A DNA stretch of 64,000 bases, taken from positions 21,216,755-21,280,754 of the forward strand of contig NC_088871.1 in assembly GCF_032884065.1 (NCBI RefSeq). The letters are read 5' to 3'. The notes below the pieces were generated by a model, which saw nothing but the letters and a program-made list of their open reading frames with translations, had not been told where the DNA came from and did not search any database. Positions 10,676-21,654 of the stretch are shown one piece after another; within the stretch, counting starts at the first letter, position 1, and each line of letters starts with the position of its first letter. This stretch comes from Artemia franciscana (lineage: Eukaryota > Arthropoda > Branchiopoda > Anostraca > Artemiidae). The position numbers and the translations under genes are program-made.

Positions 10676-10990
10676 ATGATGTGTCCCTGTGTCCGGGTCG
10701 TCATTTATATTCCCTGTGTCCCGGTCGTCATTTGTGTCCCGGTGTCCCAGATTGTAATTTCTCTTTGAGTGTCCCGGTCGTCATTTATATATCCCGCCTG
10801 TGCCCCCGGCGTCCCCGTTGTAGTTGTGTCCCTGTGTCCCGGTCGTCATTTATATTCCCTGTGTCCCGGTCGTGATTTGTGTCCGGGTGTCCCAGTCTGT
10901 AATTTCTCTTTGAGGTTCCCGGTCGTCACTTATATTCCCTCTGTCTCGGTCGTCATTTGTGTCTCGGTCTGTAATTTCTCTTTGAATGTT
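10676..10990 (-). repeat. CCGGGACAC minisatellite, minus orientation
   Basis: Tandem units of GTGTCCCGGTCGTCATTTATATTCCCT (given in parts: GTGTCCCGGTCGTCATTT, then ATATTCCCT) with variants, the reverse complement of the array at 4,495-4,680. About ten units are seen. The spurious open frames over it reflect unit lengths divisible by three. Confidence 0.85.
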
Positions 10991-11108
10991 TTTTCTTTTT
11001 AGTTTTTTTTATAGTTTTTTACCTTTTTTCTTTTTTCAGTTTTCTTTTTCTTTTTTATTTTTCAGCGTCACTATGAAGTACATATCGACGAACCTTTGCT
11101 TTTTTAAC

Positions 11109-11489
11109 TTAAATCTGGTAGGCATTGATGACCTTATCCAAGTCAAAATCCCAAAGCCAATCATCATCGCTATCATTTTCAGTTTTGATATGTTTTGACT
11201 CTCGCTGTCCAGGTGGATTTTCATCTAACTGCGCGGTTTTGCGTTCTTTAGCCGCAAGCCTGTTTTCTTGCTGTTCTTGTGATTCCCCGGCACGCTTTCT
11301 TTTCTTACTTTCTCTATCAGCTGCAAGCCTGTTTTCTTGCTGTTCTTGTGATTCCTCGGAACGCTTTCTTTTCTTACTTTCTCTATCAGCAGCAAGTTTT
11401 TTGGCATAAACTCTTTGAGCAGCTTCCTCGGCTGTTACCATTGTAGGTTCTTCATGTAAATGTAAGAGCAAAATGTAGAGCAGACACAC
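11109..11489 (-). pseudogene. Helitron N-terminal region (minus deletion derivative)
   Basis: Starts with EEPTMVTAEEAAQRVYAKK, as does the copy at 10,211, followed by three basic RESKKRKR repeats and an acidic tail NDSDDDWLWDFDLDKV. It then ends in low-complexity A-rich DNA and the minisatellite. The Rep domain is absent. It is a non-autonomous deletion derivative. Confidence 0.8.
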
Positions 11490-11700
11490 ACGGTTAAAAG
11501 ACTTGCAACACCAAGCATGTTAGCAAGTGAAAATGAAAATGAAAAGCAAAGACACACGCGCTTAGAAGAGGTAAAACATCAAATATGTGAGTGAGTCTAT
11601 GAAAATCAACCTGGACAGCAAGAATCAAAACATGTCAAAATTGAAAATGATGGCAACACTGATTGGATTTGGGATTTTGACATGGATAAGGTCATCAGTG
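11470..11700 (+). mobile_element. Helitron N-terminal fragment, opposite orientation
   Basis: Plus-strand frame encoding PGQQESKHVKIENDGNTDW and DFDMDKVISAYH, homologous to the acidic tail at 11,109-11,224 but on the other strand. The two fragments are head to head around 11,460. It has several frame breaks. Confidence 0.65.
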
Positions 11701-12060
11701 CCTACCATATTACTACTACTACTAACTACTAACAATTCACCACAGCACCAAGCCGCCTGAGGCCAACACAGCTTCGCACGTTCCTCCTCCATCCCAATCT
11801 ATTTAAAACCTTTATCTTTACACCTCCTAGGAAGTTCCGATTTTCTTTAAATCCTTCTTTATGACATCCTCCCATCTCAGACGAGGACGACCTGCTTCCC
11901 GTTTAGCCCTAGACGGTTGGCCGAAAAGGACTATCTTTGGCAATCTGTCATTCTTGATCTCCAGAATGGGACCTAGCCATCTCAACCTTGCTTTCATTAT
12001 AGCCTTAGAAAGCGGGATTGAACCACACTTTACGCACAGTCTATTGTTTGTACAGTCTAA
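11690..12060 (-). mobile_element. LINE-B 3' end with (TAG)n tail
   Basis: 5'-truncated non-LTR element. The reverse strand encodes a RLRWLGHVLRM-like C-terminus and ends with GGCCTCAGGCGGCTTGGTGCTG followed by TAGTAGTAG repeats (TTACTACTACTA on the plus strand at 11,699). The copy at 17,464-17,833 has the same 3' end and tail. Confidence 0.75.
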
Positions 12061-12244
12061 GTTTATTTTAGGCCAGAATATAGCAGGATGCTAATTTTCT
12101 CGAAAAAATATGGAACCAATTTTCCCGAAAAATATGGAAAATATGGGAATGTTGTATTCACTCTTCAGAAGGAAAAAAAACATAATTTAATTTAGTGCCA
12201 AATTTAACTGTTGTTTTCGGCAGTAATTCTTTTCTCTATTTCAG

Positions 12245-12395
12245 GGTATCAAATCATCCTAGGCTATATTGGGATAACAGCAGCTTCTGCTTGGTATTAT
12301 TTTCAAGGTAAAAAGAGAATGAATAGAGATTTTGTGGAAATGCATAGCTCACATTTAGCAGTATTGCCTATGCTGGTAGCCGAACAGGACCGAGC
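12245..12395 (+). CDS. NDUFA13: NDUFA13 internal exon (transmembrane)
   Basis: Acceptor TCTCTATTTCAG ends at 12,244 and donor GTGAGT begins at 12,396. The exon starts with the last two bases of a split codon, encodes the membrane helix, the basic QGKKRMNRDF segment and LPMLVAEQDR, and ends two bases into a codon completed by G at 19,029. Confidence 0.88.
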
Positions 12396-15300
12396 GTGAG
12401 TAACTAAACACATAACTTTGAAATGATTGGTTTATTTTAGTATTGGTTTATTTTGCTTGATTAAAAAGATAGTAATGAATAAATCAGTTTTCATTCAGCG
12501 GTCATCGGGTGAACATCGTCTAAAAAGCAATATTTCAAGTGAAACAATTTTGTACTCATCAGATACTATGCTGGTATGTCTTTTAGCAATTAAATAAAAT
12601 AAGCGTTTTTTTACCTGCAAGTAAGGAGCAGCATTGAAACTTAAAACGAACAGGAACTATTACGTATGCGAGAGGGATTGCCCCCTTCTCAATGCCTTGC
12701 TCTTTACGCTAAAGTTTGGCTCTTTGTTACAGCTCTACTTTTCAAAACAACAAAAAAAAACTTTAGCGTAAAGAGCGTGGCGTTGAGTGGACAACACCTT
12801 TCATATACGGAATAATTTCTGTTCGCTTTAAGTTTTAATGTCGCTTCTTACTTGCAGTTAAAAAAACTTGTTTTTTTTTATTTAATTCTGAACGTTTTTG
12901 AATTAACGCATGTTTTGATTTTAACTCACCGCACATGAATAAATAAAACGACATTTGCATATTAATTTTTTTTTTGGCCAAATGGTTTTCTAATAGTTTT
13001 GATTGGACGATAATGATGAAAAAAAAAAGGGTAGTTGCCCTCCAATTTTTGGTTACATAAAAATGCAACTAGATTTTTTAACGGAAGTTTTTGTTAGCAA
13101 TAAACATACGTACCTTACGAATTAACTGACGTAACGAACTTCTACATTTGTGTATTTTTATTACGCATATTTGGGGGTTCGCCCCCTCGTCAATACCTCG
13201 CTCTTTATACTAAAGCTTGAATTTTGTCCCAAATCTTTAAGAATGACCCCTGAATCACAAAGGCCGTAGAGCAACTAGTTAAAATTACTATAACTACTTC
13301 AGCGTAAAGAGTAAGGTATTGTGGAGGAGACGAACCCTCGTATATACGTAATATTTTATGTTCGTTTTAAGTTTCAATGCTGCTCATTGCTTCCAGTTGA
13401 AAAAAAAAATTCTCATTGTTTTTTTTTAAATAATTTTAGAAAATCCTGCACCCCCTTCATGGAAAATCTCTTCCCTCAGGAGAAATTCCTCCATGGAAAG
13501 ATCCCACCCTAACCCCAACACGAAAAAGTCCCCCTGAAAACGTCTGTACACTTCATAATAACTATTACTATGTGTAAACAATGGTCAAAGTTTGTAACTT
13601 GCAGCCCCTTCCCCGGGGACTGGGGGGATTAAGTCATCTTCAAAGACATAGTTAATTAGGTTTTCGTCTTATTTGAACAGAATGGCTGCCTCAAAATTTT
13701 GATCCAGTGACTTTGGGGAAAAGTGTGTGTGGGAGGGGGCCTATGTGCCCTCCAATTTTTTGGTCACTTAAACAGGTCACTACAACTTTTAATTTTTGTT
13801 AAAATGAGCCCTCTCGCGACATTCTAGGACCACTGGGTCGATACAATCACTACTGAAAAAAAAAACAACAAATAAACACGCATCCGTGGCAAAAATCTTT
13901 CTTCTGGCAAAAAATACAAAATTCCACATTTTTGTAGATAGTAGCTTGAAACTTCTATAGTAGGGTTCTCTGATACCCTGAATCTGATGTGTGATTTTCT
14001 GTGACTTTTAGTGGGTGTTTCCATTGATTTGGTAAAATAAGGCAAATTTTCTCAGGTTCGTAACTTTTGATGGGTTAGACTAAACTTGATGAAACTTATA
14101 TATTTAAAATTAAAATTCGATTCTTTTGATGAACTTTTGGTATCAAAATTCCGTTTTTTGGAGTTTCGGTTATTATTGAGCCGGGTCGCTCCTTACTACA
14201 ATCGTTACCACGAACTGTTTGATTACGCATCAACATCGATTAAATCTGCGATGAATATTGAAATTTAGAATTAATAGTTAGTAATGAGTTATATCAGAAT
14301 TAGTAAAAAAAGATTTAGTCTTCGGCGGTCGTGTGTTAAAGGATATTGCTACTATTCCCTTAAAAATTAATTTTTTCTTGAAATGTCTATTGAAGGAGAA
14401 GCGAGCGCTCAGTTTTTAGGAGAAATTAATTTGAAGTTGGACCTTTGGCAGGAAATGCATGAGCTAAGGAAGAGATGAAAAAGAAATCGCAGTATTGAGA
14501 AAGTACTTAAGCGCAGCTAGTCAACGCTCAGATGATTTAGTTAGAAGGTCAAATATAGTTCTCTAACTTTCCTCCCATTAATACGGCAGTGAATACTCAG
14601 AAAGAAGAAATTCTTAAGACTCTTAATAAGTAGATACCCAATTTAGGCATTTCTCGCTATGGCGTGAAAGATGTGTTTAGAATTCGTTCTGGTCCAGCGG
14701 TATTAAAACTAAATTCAGTTGAAATATGTGGTATTATTTTGAGATCTAACCCTCTATTAAAGAGAAGTGTGATATCAGCAGCTCCAGATTACCACCAAAG
14801 GTAAAGGGAGGCGCGCAAGCATTTGAAATTGGTCTTAAATGATGCCCTTTCTCAGCGCCACCAAGCAAGGCTGAGGGGAGAAAAATTGTTTATAGACTGC
14901 AGAATGTTCATTTTAAACTTCTCCTCTAAGTGCGTGAAAGAGGTAGTATCCAACAGGGAAAACGTTAAGCCAAACTGGCAGAATAGAGAAATGTTAACAA
15001 AAAGAAATAATCCGGTTGAATCAGTGGCTGAAAGAATAGGCTTTTTTAAGACTTGTGAGTCGGTATCAGAAAATTCTTAGAGTGATACCGAAACACTGGT
15101 GGAGCTTAATAGAAAAGATCCTTCACCACGACTCTCCAAAAGCACATCAAGGTCTACTGAAAAAAAACTAGAAAATCTCCTAAAGCTACGAATAATAAGG
15201 AGAAAAGATTTAGAAAAGTTAGTGACATCATTAGTCCAGAAGAAAAGAACCGCTGTGACATTCGTAATGTTGTGAGAAGAGAAGTTAACTATAAATGTCC

Positions 15301-18300
15301 ATCAAAGGGCCCGGCTACTGCATATACCAGTGGTTACTATTGACTTTCGTTCCCACATAGTGAAGATCCCGTCTCATTGTACGTCCTACCAGCACATGAT
15401 GTTTTATTGCCAAGGGAATAGGGAGACTACGGTCATTCTACCCTTTGCGGTTAGCTACACGGAATATCCAAAGGGTAAATAATAAGGCAGACCATATATT
15501 ACAAGATGTATATGGTCTGGATGTTATTGCTTTAATTGAAACGTGGCACAGTGAAGATTCAGTGCCAACTTTCAGAGATTATTCAGTAGAAAAATTGTTA
15601 ATTAAGCAGGGTTGTTTATAAAATTATTTACGTATTTCTAGCAATTCAGAAAACATTGTATGGGTTCGAATTCCCCTTACAAAGGGCAAAAGATTGATGC
15701 TTGGAGTGGTATATATAGCTCCTCAGAATAGCTATATAGTAATGAATCAACATGGGATCTGCTTGAAGAAGAGATGAGACATTTACGTTGTCGATACAAA
15801 AATGATTATTTTTTAGTTGTGGGGGATTTTAACTCTTGTGTTGGGATGTGTAATGAAATGAATGAAGCTTCTTTTGTAGGAACGCGAGATTTGTTACTGG
15901 CTATTTATAAAACATCTAGAAGTAGCAAGGCCTAAAAAAAATTTTAATTGTTGGGGTAACAGACTTCTAGAGCTATGCTCTGATTGCGCTCTTGTGGTTG
16001 GAAATGGACGATTTGGTAAGGATGCAGAGGTTGGTGAGTTTACCTGTCTGCCAGGGAAAAATCTAAGCATAATAGATTATATATTGGTTGGGATCGAGCT
16101 TGTGAAATACACAATGTGCGTTGAGGTTCCAAGTATCATAGGGTCTCATCATTTTCCAGTTGAGGTTAAACTAAGCCTTATAACGGGAATCGTGGGAAAA
16201 ACAAATGTAGTGAAGAAGAATAATGATGATTTTGAAAAAAAATGATTATTATAAGAAGCCTTTAAAGACCGAGTGGAGTGTTGAGGAGCTGGAGTTGTTT
16301 GGAAATGAACTTTTAAGGCCTAAGACAATTGAAAGGCTTGGAATTATGTACAGATCATCAGTGAGTGTTGATATGACTCTGAGCGAATTGTGCTCAATTA
16401 TTTATAATTGTGCTCAAAAGTCTGAAAGGTTAAATAAGAAAATAAATGTAAATTTCTTTGACAATGAGTGTAAAGTTATGAAAAATTTCTTTAGAAGATT
16501 TACTAAAGGCAGTTAAAAATTACTCTTCATCTGACGAAAATCACGAATTATTGTTGAGCTTAAAAAAAATAAGAGAATATAAAAGGTTGATAAAAAGAAA
16601 AAAATGGCAAAAGCTTAGAGAAGAACAGAAGGAGCTTGAGCAAGCTTTTAATCTAGGTAATACAAATGATTTCTGGTCAAAAATGAAATCAAATGATAAT
16701 AAAAGAGGCCCTATCAGATATCCCAGCGGCCGGTACTTGGTCAAGTTGTTTAGAAAGTATAGAAGGAGAATGTATAGAATTAAGTAATGAAAGTAGGAGC
16801 GATTTTGTGTTGTTCCCTATGAGAGAAAAGGATTATGATTTGGTAAGAGAAGTTTCGTCATAAGAAATTAGGAAATTTCCCAGAAATATGAAAGGAAGGT
16901 CTGGACCAGGAACAGATGGAATACCAGCAATTTTGATAAACAGGTCACTTATTGTGATATTGCCTCTGTTAGTTTGTATATTTAATAGAATTATTAGTAA
17001 TGGAGTATGGTCTTCTACATGGAGGACATCGATAATGGTACCTATATTTAAAGGGGGGAGTCCCAGGGATCATGAGAGTTATAGGGTAATAGCCTTAGCT
17101 CCTATTTAGCAAAATCAAATGCCCATCCTAAATTACGGAGCAGAGGTGTGGGGGCATGTGAAAGCGGCTCAGCTAGAGAGTGTTCAATTAGGATATTTTT
17201 TAAGAGATTGTTTGGGCTGCATAGAACTATTCATTCCTAGTTTTTAAATGGCGATCTAGATATATGGCCACTAATAAATTACAGACTAGTCTCAATGATT
17301 AAATTTTGGTTGAGAGTCGTCCAGTTACCGAGTGACAGGTTGCGTAAGGCAGCTTATGAAGATTTACTCTCGCAGGGGAAAAAAGATCATGGCCACTAAA
17401 AACAAAAGGAATTTTATACAAAATAGGGTTTTCATTTGTTTGGAATGAAGGTAGAGGACCAATACGGATTGTTCTGGGTACCCGGCTGACTGACCGTATT
17501 TCAATCAGTAGGTTGTACGAAAAATGTGGTTCAATACCGCTTTCTACGGCTATAATGAAAGAAAGGTTGAGATGGCTAGGCCACGTTCTACGGATGAAGG
17601 ATGACAGATTACCGAAGATTGTCCTTTTTGGCCACCGTCTGGGACTACACGGAAAGCAGGTCATCCTTGTCTGGGTTGGGGGATGTCATAAGTAAAGATT
17701 TAAAGGAAATGGGAATTTCCTGGGAGGGTGTAAAGAGGGGGGCTTTAAAAAGATTAGGTTGAAGGAAGAGCGTGCATAGCTGTGTTGGCCTCAGGCGGCT
17801 TGGTGCTGCAGTGGGTTATTAGTAGCAGTAGTAGTAGAGGACCAATGAATATAAATGCAAATTGGGAGAATGAGATTAAGATAGTATCAGAGAATCAAAT
17901 GATATAAAAATGGAGTGACCAGATAAAAAAAATCAGAAATATTAAAGTCTTGTAAGGATCTTAAGGTGGTTTATGGGCAGGAGTTCTACTTTAAGCTGAA
18001 TTTACCAGCTAGATATTTGACGTTGTGGATGCAGCTCAGGGCTAACTGCCTGCCAATTAGTGCAAGATTAAAAAGATATTCTAAAGAAAGATGTTCCAAT
18101 GGAGACAGGTATACTTGCCCACTTTGCAGAGTGAGTAGCAATTTATTTGGAAATTTTGTTAAATAAAAAAAAATATAAAATAAATAAAAAATCTCAGTAT
18201 AAAGTAAATGTAATGTTTTATTTATGTATTTTTCCAAGTGTTAAATGTTCTTTTCAATAACCGCTTTTTCAAGTATTAAGTACTAGTATTAGGTTAGTGC

Positions 18301-20552
18301 AGTGTTTCTTTTAGGTGTTTTATGATGATCGCTGATCAAAGTTTATGTTATTTGTGTCTTTCGTTTATGTTATTGTACTGTATTCATGGCCATATATTTG
18401 GCTTTAAAATACACTTATTTATCTATCTATCTAAATAAGTGAGAAAGCAGCCATTGTAAGATGTTTTTTACGCCAAATAAATGATTTTATACATTTTTTG
18501 AAAACCCACTGAAAAATAATGGTCATTTTAACTAATTTACTAAAGATAATGTCATATAGAGTTGCCGAATAAGTTGATAAAATTTGAACTTTGTTTGGTA
18601 TAAAAGGCCATTGAATTTTTTTGGTGGAAGAAGCTAAATGATTTTACTGCATTCATTTTATGCTGTAATCTATTCTAGATTTAAGTTTATGCTTGTAAAA
18701 ATATTTGATTTGGAAGGGGGCAAGTAGTGTTTATCAGAATTGTATATTCAAGCTCAAATTCTCTTCTTATTCTTTTTTGCCACTATTAATATTACTCTTG
18801 TACGTTCACACAACACAAATTTTTGGTTAAGGAAGGAGAGGGAGGAATGTATTTAAAGGCTTACGCTTTCCAATTTCTCCTTTATTTTCAAGTATTTTTG
18901 GAGTATTTTGCATATTACGATGACTTACTATTTTCAGTTTTTGTGTAATATGTTCTTTGGAGGTAATTCGCCAAGTTAATCGAATCAACAACTATTCACT
19001 CTCATATAATGTTTTTTTATTCCTTTAGGTACTTAAAGCATCTAAGAAAAATTAGAGACGAAGAATCAAAACTGATGGCAAATATTCCTAACTGGCAGGT
19101 ATGTGTTCAGACTATTAAAAGCTTTCGCCATTGTCTCTTCAAATATATACAAATTCGATCCTTAGGAAACAAAGACATGTCAGAGGCCATTTTTGGGCTG
19201 GATTGAGTCAAAAAGAGAGATTTTTAACCATAAATAGCCCTGCATTATTCCTGGAGGTTCTCTTGGCCAATTTTGGAAGGGGAGAGAGTTCCACCTATAT
19301 CCATCTCCCTCATTTTTGGATTCTTCTGAGGGGTAAAGTTGATTTTTGGATTCTTCTGAGTGGTAAAGTTGATTCGCCAGTTTAAAAAAAATTGGTATGT
19401 AACTTTGTTTTGCTCTTACAATTTTTTAATTCTCCTTTGGAGTTTCGCATGTGAGTCACCAGGCCATTATAACTTTCAACTTTCATTTACAAGCTTGGAT
19501 TTCCTGCTTTACTTTTGACCTACTTCAAAATAAAATTATTTGATTTGATTTATTAAGGCAATGAAAAGAAATATTACTAGCAGTGTTACTCCTTCAGTGT
19601 AATGTCATCGTTACTATTACTTGGCAAAGCAAAGGTTTACCAATATTGCTTTGCCTTGTATTCATTCTGTTCAAATAACAGAAGTGTTATTCTGTTATTT
19701 GACTGTAGCTGCATCTATCATGAAAGTAATCGGAGATGTTCGGAGCTCTTTTGATTCGTGGTCAGTATCTAGCAACTGCATCTGTAGGTTTGTAGCTTGC
19801 TGTTTGTGTATGCTCTTTATTCTCTTAACCACAAAGAATACAAAATATTATCTCAATCTGAAATACTTATTGTCAGTGGAAACTAAAGGATGATACGGAT
19901 TTTTACAGGCGAATAAGAAAAGAAATTGCATCTAAAATCAAATTTTGCCCTTTTTTGGCAGCTATCGATAAACAACTCCCTTTTATGCCTCTGAAGTACA
20001 GTAAAATCAAATCTGATAACAGAAACGCGAATATCGAAGATAATTTTGCAAAGGAGACAATGAATTTGTGAAGAATCAAAAACCTTTAGATGTCTTGAGA
20101 ACAAAAAAGGTGCTAGCAATTGGATTAAAACATTGAATCCAGTATACTTTGTTTATGATAGTGTGAAGGGGAGGGGGATATGAATACTAATTTTCGAGAG
20201 TGGAATTACTTAGCGAATCGAGGGACCATGAAAAGGTGATCCAAAAACTAATCCACGAAGGCCGTCAACCCACCAAATGTATTACTCTTTTTGTTGTGGT
20301 TATGTTAGATGTAAAAAGCCTCTTAAATATAATATTTATCTATTTTAAAATTAGTTTTATTGTTTTCGGCTTTTTCTGAATGTTAGTTTTCAGTGTTTCG
20401 TTTTTCCCTTGCAGGTTGGTAAGCTTTACGATGAGCCAGTTTACAAAACTCTTGACAAGGATGATTGGATTGATTTAAGTCTCCATGAATATTATACTCA
20501 CAGTAGATGGTGGGACAAATATTCAAAGGAACATTTTAGTGATTACCTTTAG
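12245..20552 (+). CDS. NDUFA13: NADH dehydrogenase 1 alpha subcomplex subunit 13 (GRIM-19), 5' partial
   Basis: NDUFA13 is a single-pass accessory subunit of mitochondrial complex I in the inner membrane, needed for complex assembly. Three exons are visible: 12,245-12,395, 19,029-19,098 and 20,415-20,552. Together they give about 119 codons with a membrane segment (IILGYIGITAASAWYYF), the conserved LPMLVAEQDRAYLKHLRK, RDEESKLMANIPNWQVGKLY and a C-terminus EYYTHSRWWDKY. This order and wording agree with insect NDUFA13, which is about 150 residues long. Introns have GT/AG ends (phases 2 and 0). The exon with the start codon and the PPPGGY-type N-terminus was not found upstream in the window; it may lie beyond the Helitron complex or outside. 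The second intron is 6.6 kb and filled with element A and LINEs. Confidence 0.88.
12588..14222 (+). repeat. fold-back element A, full copy 1
   Basis: About 1.6-kb non-coding element, seen many times in the window. Order: TTAAATAAA-type end, GTAAGGAGC-containing palindrome 1 (arms around CTTTACGCTAAAG / CTTTAGCGTAAAG, 12,610-12,860), an AT-rich middle, palindrome 2 (about 13,165-13,370), a G/C-rich block (CTTCCCTCAGGAGAAATTCC region) and an end GCCGGGTCGCTCCTTACT followed by the hairpin CGTTACCACGAACTG. No protein domain. It sits in the NDUFA13 intron. Confidence 0.8.
14380..17450 (+). pseudogene. LINE-A retrotransposon, 5' and middle part
   Basis: Decayed non-LTR element with two ORF remnants. 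An ORF1-like region (14,383-15,080) has a coiled-coil-like start (MSIEGEASAQFLGEINLKLD) and a REARKHLKLVLNDALSQR segment. An endonuclease region (15,480-16,190) has ADHILQDVYGLDVIALIETW, LMLGVVYIAP and the terminal IIGSHHFPVEV motif. The linker follows, then RT motif 0-1 sequence GPGTDGIPA and MVPIFKGGSPRDHESYR (16,888-17,110). The palm with its catalytic aspartates is missing; the frame jumps to the C-terminal LNYGAEVWGH (17,125 on). Many stops and frameshifts. It continues after the LINE-B insertion at 17,847. Confidence 0.8.
17464..17833 (+). mobile_element. LINE-B insertion with 13-bp target duplication
   Basis: A 5'-truncated LINE inserted in LINE-A. It encodes LTDRISISRLYEKCGSIPL and RLRWLGHVLRMKDDRLPK, ends with GGCCTCAGGCGGCTTGGTGCTG and a TAGTAGTAG tail. 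GTAGAGGACCAAT occurs immediately before (17,451-17,463) and after (17,834-17,846). Removing the insert rejoins the LINE-A frame as VWNEGRGPMNINANW, confirming the duplication. Confidence 0.88.
17847..18440 (+). mobile_element. LINE-A 3' part with (ATCT)n tail
   Basis: Continuation of LINE-A: a C-terminal frame with LNLPARYLTLWMQLRANCL and a zinc-knuckle-like CPLC (about 18,117), then an untranslated region ending in ATCTATCTATCT at about 18,420-18,435. The short tandem tail marks the 3' end of the element. Confidence 0.7.
18441..19028. other. NDUFA13 intron, no feature
   Basis: AT-rich intronic DNA between the LINE-A tail and the next exon. Nothing recognisable beyond the polypyrimidine/AG acceptor at 19,027-19,028. 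Confidence 0.5.
19029..19098 (+). CDS. NDUFA13: NDUFA13 exon (YLKHLRKIRDEE)
   Basis: Acceptor TTCCTTTAG ends at 19,028 and donor GTATGTG starts at 19,099. The exon completes the split alanine codon and encodes YLKHLRKIRDEESKLMANIP followed by NWQ, in frame with exons on both sides. Confidence 0.88.
19099..20414. other. NDUFA13 last intron
   Basis: Intronic AT-rich DNA. A 30-base unit (TTTTTGGATTCTTCTGAG...AAAGTTGA) is tandemly duplicated at about 19,314-19,373. No transposon protein or RNA gene was recognised. Confidence 0.5.
20415..20552 (+). CDS. NDUFA13: NDUFA13 terminal exon
   Basis: Acceptor CCCTTGCAG ends at 20,414. The exon begins in phase 0 with VGKLYDEPVYKTLDKDDW and ends HFSDYL and TAG at 20,550-20,552. 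VG(K/T)LYGEPVFKTL is the corresponding conserved stretch in insect orthologues. Confidence 0.9.
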   Translation, partial: VGKLYDEPVYKTLDKDDWIDLSLHEYYTHSRWWDKYSKEHFSDYL

Positions 20553-20970
20553 ATCAATTTCACTAACTTTTGCAGTTATAGCCGTGTACCATATTGTAAA
20601 ACAATATACTAGTTAAATTTAAATTACCTGCCTTTGGAATATAACGATTAAGAAGCTTATTTTTGCAATATTCTTCTTATGCAAAAGAATGATGTAGTTG
20701 GGAAAAGTCTGGATTTCTTAACTTTTTTCTTTCTTTATGGTTAATAATGGTAGAAGGTAATAAGCCTACCTAAACTATGGATGTCGGGTGATTGATTTTT
20801 TCAAACGAAAATTTCGACAGGACCTGTACCTGTCATCATCAGGTTCAAATTCAGATTTGAATTCTACCATCTACCATTATTATGTATAAGAGTCAGGTTG
20901 GCCCCAGAGAATATATTTCTTTATGGTGCGATGAAACAGGCCTACTTGATAATATATTGCTAGTCTCGTC

Positions 20971-21323
20971 ACCTCTGGAAAAAAATAAAGACACATCCGT
21001 GACCTTTCTTCTGGTAAAAAATACAAAATTCTACATTTTTGCAGATAGGAGCTTGAAACCTCTACAGTAGGGAGTTTTCTGATTCGCTGAATCTGATGGT
21101 GTAATTTTCATTAAGATTTTGTGACTTTTAGGGGGTGTTTCCCCCTTTTTCGTAACCTTTGATGGGTAAGATTAAATTTAATGAAACTTATATATTTAAA
21201 ATCAGCATAAAAATCAAATTCTTGGGATACGTCTCTTGGTATCAAAATTCCGTTTTTTAGAGTTTCGATTACTATTGAGCCGGGTCACTCCTTACTTAGA
21301 GTTCGTTACCACGAATTGTCTGA
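20971..21323 (+). repeat. element A, 3' end only
   Basis: Truncated copy containing the CTTCTGGTAAAAAATACAAA, GGAGCTTGAAACC and GAGCCGGGTCACTCCTTACT blocks and the closing ACCACGAATTGTC hairpin half. It lies directly downstream of NDUFA13. Confidence 0.75.
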
Positions 21324-21496
21324 AAGAATTAAGTCTTAAGAAATGTAAGAACTAAAATGTATTTTATGCAGGTTAAACCTCTGAATGATTCATTGCATAC
21401 CCTGTTTATTGAAGACAATCTGCCATTTCCGTATCTCGAAAATTTGTGATGATTTCAGATATTTTTTTCAAATTTAACCAATTTTATTCTATCAGT

Positions 21497-21571
21497 CCTT
21501 GCGACACCGAGGATTGAACTTCCCACCCATTGAACAGGATGCACATGTTCATCCACTACGCCATCGCAAGG
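21497..21571 (-). repeat. tRNA-like module (SINE or tRNA pseudogene)
   Basis: Minus-strand 75-nt unit with a perfect 7-bp acceptor-type stem CCTTGCG/CGCAAGG, an A-box-like TGGCGTAGTGG and a B-box-like GTTCAATCC. The anticodon stem CATCC/GGGTG closes an 8-base loop, and the T-stem is mispaired. It therefore looks tRNA-derived but unlikely to be a working tRNA. Confidence 0.5.
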
Positions 21572-21595
21572 TAAATCATTAAATTTTTTGTTTTT

Positions 21596-21654
21596 AGGCT
21601 CGAACTCATGACCCTACGATTATGAAACTTACGCTCAACCGACTGAGCCACCCA
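21596..21654 (-). repeat. tRNA-Met-like 5' module, truncated
   Basis: Minus strand: GGTGGCTCAGTCGGTTGAGC (D-arm and A box), an anticodon loop TTCATAA (CAT, Met) and B box GAGTTCGAGCC, after which homology stops within the T-stem. The acceptor 3' strand is missing. It lies 24 bases 5' of the second tRNA-like module, suggesting a composite SINE head. Confidence 0.55.

Noticed and set aside
10567-11002. Repetitive open frames with SRSSFI and CPGRHL peptides
   Set aside because: They are translations of the CCGGGACAC minisatellite; the true Helitron coding strand is the minus strand.
21497-21571. Functional tRNA gene
   Set aside because: The acceptor stem is perfect but the anticodon loop has eight bases and the T-stem is mispaired.
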